Assembly (NCBI GenBank): GCA_013388985.1
Contig: JACAEF010000033.1
Span: 1-55,538, forward strand
Direction: 5' to 3'
Length of the DNA stretch: 55,538 nt
From: Rhodocyclaceae bacterium
GTDB lineage: Bacteria > Pseudomonadota > Gammaproteobacteria > Burkholderiales > Rhodocyclaceae
Positions within the stretch are counted from its first letter, which is position 1. Each line of letters begins with the position of its first letter. The notes beneath the pieces are model-generated. The model did no database searches. It was not told the origin of the DNA and saw only the letters and a program-made list of their open reading frames with translations. The position numbers and the translations under genes are program-made. Below, piece by piece: positions 52,973 to 55,538 of this stretch.

Positions 52973-53947
52973 TCAGTTCTCCGCCGTCTGGTTCAGCTGC
53001 TTGCGTCGCATCAGCAGCGCGAGCATCAGACAGACGAACACCAGCAGCAGCAACCCATAGCCCCAGTGCGGATACGAGTAGGTCGAGAATTGCGCCACCT
53101 TGCCTTCACCGAACACGGTAGGCATGAAGGGCTTGACGGTAAACGCGCCCCAGGGGTGGAGGTGATGGCCGAAGAACCACAGCCAGGCCGAATATTCGAT
53201 GACGAAATACAGTGGCAACAGGGCCGGCACCAGGGCGAGTAGCAGCTCGAACTTGCGAAGTTTCCAAACTCCGAGCAGTACGATGAGCATCGCCACGATC
53301 ATGCCGCCGATCACATAGGCGGTGATGTGCCGGACGTTGTCGCCCCACATCTGGATTTTCTCGGGCTCGCGGAAGAAAGTGCCGGTCTCTTCCATGTATT
53401 CCTTGACATGGGCTTCGAGGTGGCCGAGCACATACTGATCGACGATGGTCCAGGCGGCGACGGCGGTGAAGCCGACGGCGAGGATGATCATGCGGCGCTT
53501 CTTGTCGGTGCACATGAAGCCGAGCAGCATCACCGCGAAGAAGCCGAAGAAGAACTTGGCCAGGGGCTTCTCGACCGGCGCCCCGGTGGCGATCGGGAAC
53601 ATGCCGACGTAATGGTTGATGGTGTTCATCTCATGCACGCAATCCAGCCCCTGCGCGCCCTGATCGACGTTCTTCTTCTGGTCGAGAATCGGGTTGTAGC
53701 GCTCTTCGCTGCCGCTGATGTCGCTCTGGATCACTTCCTCGGCCATGCGGCTGCCTTTGCCGGCCGCCTTGCAGCCATTGAAGACGCCGTTGAAGTGGAA
53801 ATGGATGCGAATGCCATCCGGAAAGGCATCCTTGGGGTAGTTGGGGGCGGTGAGCGAAACCCACCAGATCGGAGAGAAGTAGGCGGCGATCATCGCGATC
53901 AGCGCGATCAAGGTCAAGCCGCCGATCAGTCTGTTGTTTGCTTGCAT
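52973..53947 (-). CDS. nosB: NosB-like multi-span membrane protein of clade II nos operons
   Basis: A 324-residue membrane protein with about six hydrophobic segments, beginning GGLTLIALIAMIAAYFSPIWW and ending WGYGLLLLVFVCLMLALLM. A periplasmic loop after the first segment is rich in conserved-looking polar residues (DGIRIHFHFNGVFNGC). Its position before nosD-nosG-nosH-nosF matches the nosB gene of clade II (Wolinella/Dechloromonas-type) N2O reductase clusters. Assignment rests on size, topology and gene order. Its function is unknown; it is required for N2O respiration in Wolinella. Confidence 0.82.
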   Translation of the reverse strand: MQANNRLIGGLTLIALIAMIAAYFSPIWWVSLTAPNYPKDAFPDGIRIHFHFNGVFNGCKAAGKGSRMAEEVIQSDISGSEERYNPILDQKKNVDQGAQGLDCVHEMNTINHYVGMFPIATGAPVEKPLAKFFFGFFAVMLLGFMCTDKKRRMIILAVGFTAVAAWTIVDQYVLGHLEAHVKEYMEETGTFFREPEKIQMWGDNVRHITAYVIGGMIVAMLIVLLGVWKLRKFELLLALVPALLPLYFVIEYSAWLWFFGHHLHPWGAFTVKPFMPTVFGEGKVAQFSTYSYPHWGYGLLLLVFVCLMLALLMRRKQLNQTAEN

Positions 53948-54137
53948 GGGTCCAATTCTCTGTGATTTGAGGGGCCCCGTCCGCATGGTGCGGACGGGTT
54001 CGATGCCGCATCGCCGACCCCAGGCCAGCCACGGTTGATGACCGGCCTGAGGTGACGGGCGGCGGATAAGGCGCTTCACGCCATAGCATACCTATGAAAC
54101 AGCCTCCGCCCTCCCCCCCAAGGGCGATGTGCGGCAG
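53948..54137 (-). repeat. nosC-nosB spacer with strong hairpin
   Basis: CCCGTCCGCA (53976-53985), TGG, TGCGGACGGG (53989-53998) is a perfect ten-base-pair hairpin 29 bp before the nosB start. A weaker CAGGCC/GGCCTG pair lies near 54022-54050. Neither is followed by a T run on the minus strand, so processing or mRNA stabilisation is more likely than termination. Confidence 0.6.
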
Positions 54138-54887
54138 TTATTTCTTCTTGCCGCCCTTGGCCGCCGCTTTCGGCGCGCACATCCTGCCGGGCATCGACAG
54201 GCTGGCCTGATAGGCGGAGATCGCCACCAGCTGATCGTCGGTATAGGGCTTGATCACCTTCACCATGTCCGGGTTGGCGTTGCGGCGTTTGCCGTCACGG
54301 ATCTCGGTCATCTGGCGCAGCAGGTACTTGTAGTGCTGGCCGGCGATCACCGGATAGAACTTCTCGGCATTGCCCTCGCCGTGCATGCCGTGGCATTCCT
54401 TGCACTGCTTTTCGTAGAGCTCCTTGCCCTTCGCGACCTGCTGATCATAGTCCTTGCCTTCGTACTTGCCATGGTCGGTCGGGATGCACAGCGTCTGGAT
54501 ATAGGCAGCGGTGTTGGCGAGTTCTTGCGGGTTCTTCAGGGCTTCCTTGGCGAACGGATACATCGTCGGGTTGTCGCGCAGACCTTCGACGATGTCGGCC
54601 ATTTGCTTGAGCAGCACGGTGGCATGCTGGCCGGCGAGCTGCGGGAAGGTGCCGTCGTCACGTCCGGCGCCATTGGGCAGGTGGCAGCCGCCGCAGACTT
54701 CATAGCTTTCCTCACCCTCTTTCGGATCGCCTTTGAGCTTGAGCGCTTCGGCCTTCTTGCCTTCCATCTTGTTCCATTGGTAGTCCTTGCTTTCGATGCC
54801 GACCTTCTTTTGCGCCGGCGCCTGGGCGAGGACGGCGGTCGCAGGGAGCAGGGCGGCCGCGATGGCCAGGGCGATGACTTTCTTCAT
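54138..54887 (-). CDS. Diheme cytochrome c of the nos operon
   Basis: A 249-residue exported cytochrome. A signal peptide (KKVIALAIAAALLPATAVLA) is followed by two heme sites, CGGCH and CKECH, each with a downstream FPQLAGQHATVLLKQM or YPVIAGQHYKYLLRQM segment of the c4 type. Two extra Cys (TLCIPTD and MCAPK) are outside heme motifs. In clade II nos clusters such cytochromes (NosC1/NosC2) link NosGH to NosZ. The Lys-rich C-terminus (GGKKK) is unusual. Confidence 0.9.
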   Translation of the reverse strand: MKKVIALAIAAALLPATAVLAQAPAQKKVGIESKDYQWNKMEGKKAEALKLKGDPKEGEESYEVCGGCHLPNGAGRDDGTFPQLAGQHATVLLKQMADIVEGLRDNPTMYPFAKEALKNPQELANTAAYIQTLCIPTDHGKYEGKDYDQQVAKGKELYEKQCKECHGMHGEGNAEKFYPVIAGQHYKYLLRQMTEIRDGKRRNANPDMVKVIKPYTDDQLVAISAYQASLSMPGRMCAPKAAAKGGKKK

Positions 54888-55011
54888 ACTGATTTCCTTT
54901 CTGAGAGAAGACGCCAACTCATGTCGGCTGTCGGGGTTTGCAGCTTATCCGAACGAGGGTTCCCGTGCCATTGGATGCCTCTGATTGTGGCCTCGGATTT
55001 TTCCGACCTTC

Positions 55012-55323
55012 TTATTTGAGCTTGGAGAGATATTCGGCGATCGCCTTCATGTCGTCGTCGTTGACGAGATGCATCACGGCCTTCATCGCGGCCGTCTGAC
55101 CGTTGTTGCGCGCACCGCTCTTGATGTCCTTCATCTGCTGGAGCGCGTATTCGGCATTCTGGCCGGCGAGTTTGGGATAGTTGGGCATGATCGGCGTCTT
55201 CGCGTCCTTGCCGTGACAGGTGAAACAGGTCTTTTCCTTGTAGAGCGTCGCGCCATCGGCGGCGAAGACGGGTGCGGAGATCGCCAGCGCGAGGGCCAGC
55301 GGCAGAGTCACATTCAGCTTCAT
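55012..55323 (-). CDS. Small monoheme cytochrome c of the nos operon
   Basis: A 103-residue exported class I cytochrome c. The signal is MKLNVTLPLALALAISAPV. The heme site is CFTCH and the methionine-side helix is PNYPKLAGQNAEYALQQM, with a C-terminal AIAEYLSKLK. ATG 55323 follows GGAAAGGAA and gives the signal peptide directly. An FNR-type box lies 66 bp upstream, so this may be the first gene of the cytochrome-nosB-nosDGHFLY transcript. Confidence 0.92.
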   Translation of the reverse strand: MKLNVTLPLALALAISAPVFAADGATLYKEKTCFTCHGKDAKTPIMPNYPKLAGQNAEYALQQMKDIKSGARNNGQTAAMKAVMHLVNDDDMKAIAEYLSKLK

Positions 55324-55388
55324 CGGTGGTTCCTTTCCTGGGTTGAGCCGGACGAATCGCATTGTGGGCGATTCATCCGGCGGGTTCC

Positions 55389-55402
55389 TTGAACTAGATC
55401 AA
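55389..55402. promoter_or_regulatory. Candidate FNR/Dnr box upstream of the nos cytochromes
   Basis: TTGAA, CTAG, ATCAA matches the TTGAT-N4-ATCAA consensus with one mismatch. It is 66 bp before the small cytochrome start, a position suitable for activation in low oxygen or NO. Confidence 0.6.
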
Positions 55403-55424
55403 TTCACTCAACAATTGTCGCCGG

Positions 55425-55538
55425 TCACTTCACCTTTTTGGCGCCTTTTTGTTCGAGGTAGGTTTTGGCGCGCAGGCCCAAGTCGGCGGCCTTGACCTGG
55501 TATTGCCAGACCTGTTCGGCCCAGAGGGCGGCCTGTTC
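55425..55538 (-). CDS. C-terminal fragment of the gene upstream of the nos cytochromes
   Basis: Thirty-seven residues ending LRAKTYLEQKGAKKVK are read to the right edge. They form a helical, Trp-containing tail (LWAEQVWQYQVKAADLG). Position makes nosZ the first candidate, since clade II operons start with nosZ, but the fragment holds no diagnostic copper-site motif and I cannot confirm it. Confidence 0.55.
   Translation of the reverse strand, partial: EQAALWAEQVWQYQVKAADLGLRAKTYLEQKGAKKVK

Overview
The window is a dense, GC-rich stretch of a gammaproteobacterial/betaproteobacterial-type chromosome. The gene content (carAB-dapB-bamE-fur block, assimilatory nrtABC-nirBD-nasA, denitrification accessory genes, c-type cytochromes and a full set of men genes) best fits a facultatively denitrifying betaproteobacterium of the Rhodocyclales / Sterolibacteriaceae kind. 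That placement is inferred from gene content and protein character, not from a database search.

Layout. 1-4.6 kb: carB (cut by the left edge), carA, dapB and bamE on the minus strand, with fur divergent. 4.6-6.2 kb: an FGE-sulfatase-fold secreted protein and an unknown secreted protein. 6.2-9.9 kb: a compact locus around a MarR regulator: a short peptide ORF, a radical SAM/SPASM enzyme, a small helical-domain protein and an HPP membrane protein on one side; a DsrC/TusE-like protein and a CBS-pair protein on the other. 9.9-13.7 kb: a TetR-controlled MacB-like exporter (adaptor, permease, ATPase). 13.7-18.6 kb: an FmdE-like protein, a cytochrome c'-like/FadL/DUF2892 operon and a divergent OmpR/EnvZ-type pair. 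18.6-22.9 kb: nnrS, norD, a membrane protein and norQ, with no norCB in view. 23.0-32.2 kb: nasT, an ANTAR-type leader with terminator, then nrtA-nrtB-nrtC-nirB-nirD-nasA; the 3' end of nasA has been rewritten by a 209-bp MITE. 32.4-39.5 kb (minus): one overlapping operon menE-menF-menD-nosD paralog-cytochrome c-norE-like-norF-like. 39.6-42.8 kb: a PhnD-like binding protein coupled to a GGDEF/EAL protein. 42.8-46.9 kb (minus): ubiE-menA-menB, a DUF433/DUF5615 toxin-antitoxin pair, menC. 46.9-55.5 kb (minus): a clade-II-type nos operon (two cytochromes c, nosB, nosD, nosG, nosH, nosF, nosL, nosY, tlpA-like), with the end of another gene at the right edge.

How it works together. Menaquinone made by MenFDCEBA/UbiE is the expected electron donor for NosGH, which feeds small cytochromes c and NosZ; here the quinone genes run directly on from the nos genes. 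Putative FNR/Dnr boxes precede the nos cytochromes and lie between norQ and nasT. Nitrate/nitrite assimilation appears to be controlled by NasT binding two identical AACGGC hexaloops that overlap a terminator.

The most unusual signal is a 25-bp repeat (GTGCCGT, four variable bases, CCAGCGCCGA, one variable base, TTT) present about 16 times in 55 kb, mostly inside genes. It sits in linkers and tails of conserved enzymes and is read in only two tolerated frames, which resembles the behaviour of DNA uptake sequences. Other points of interest are an in-frame amber codon in menF, the radical SAM/DsrC-like locus, and the toxin-antitoxin pair translationally coupled into the men operon.
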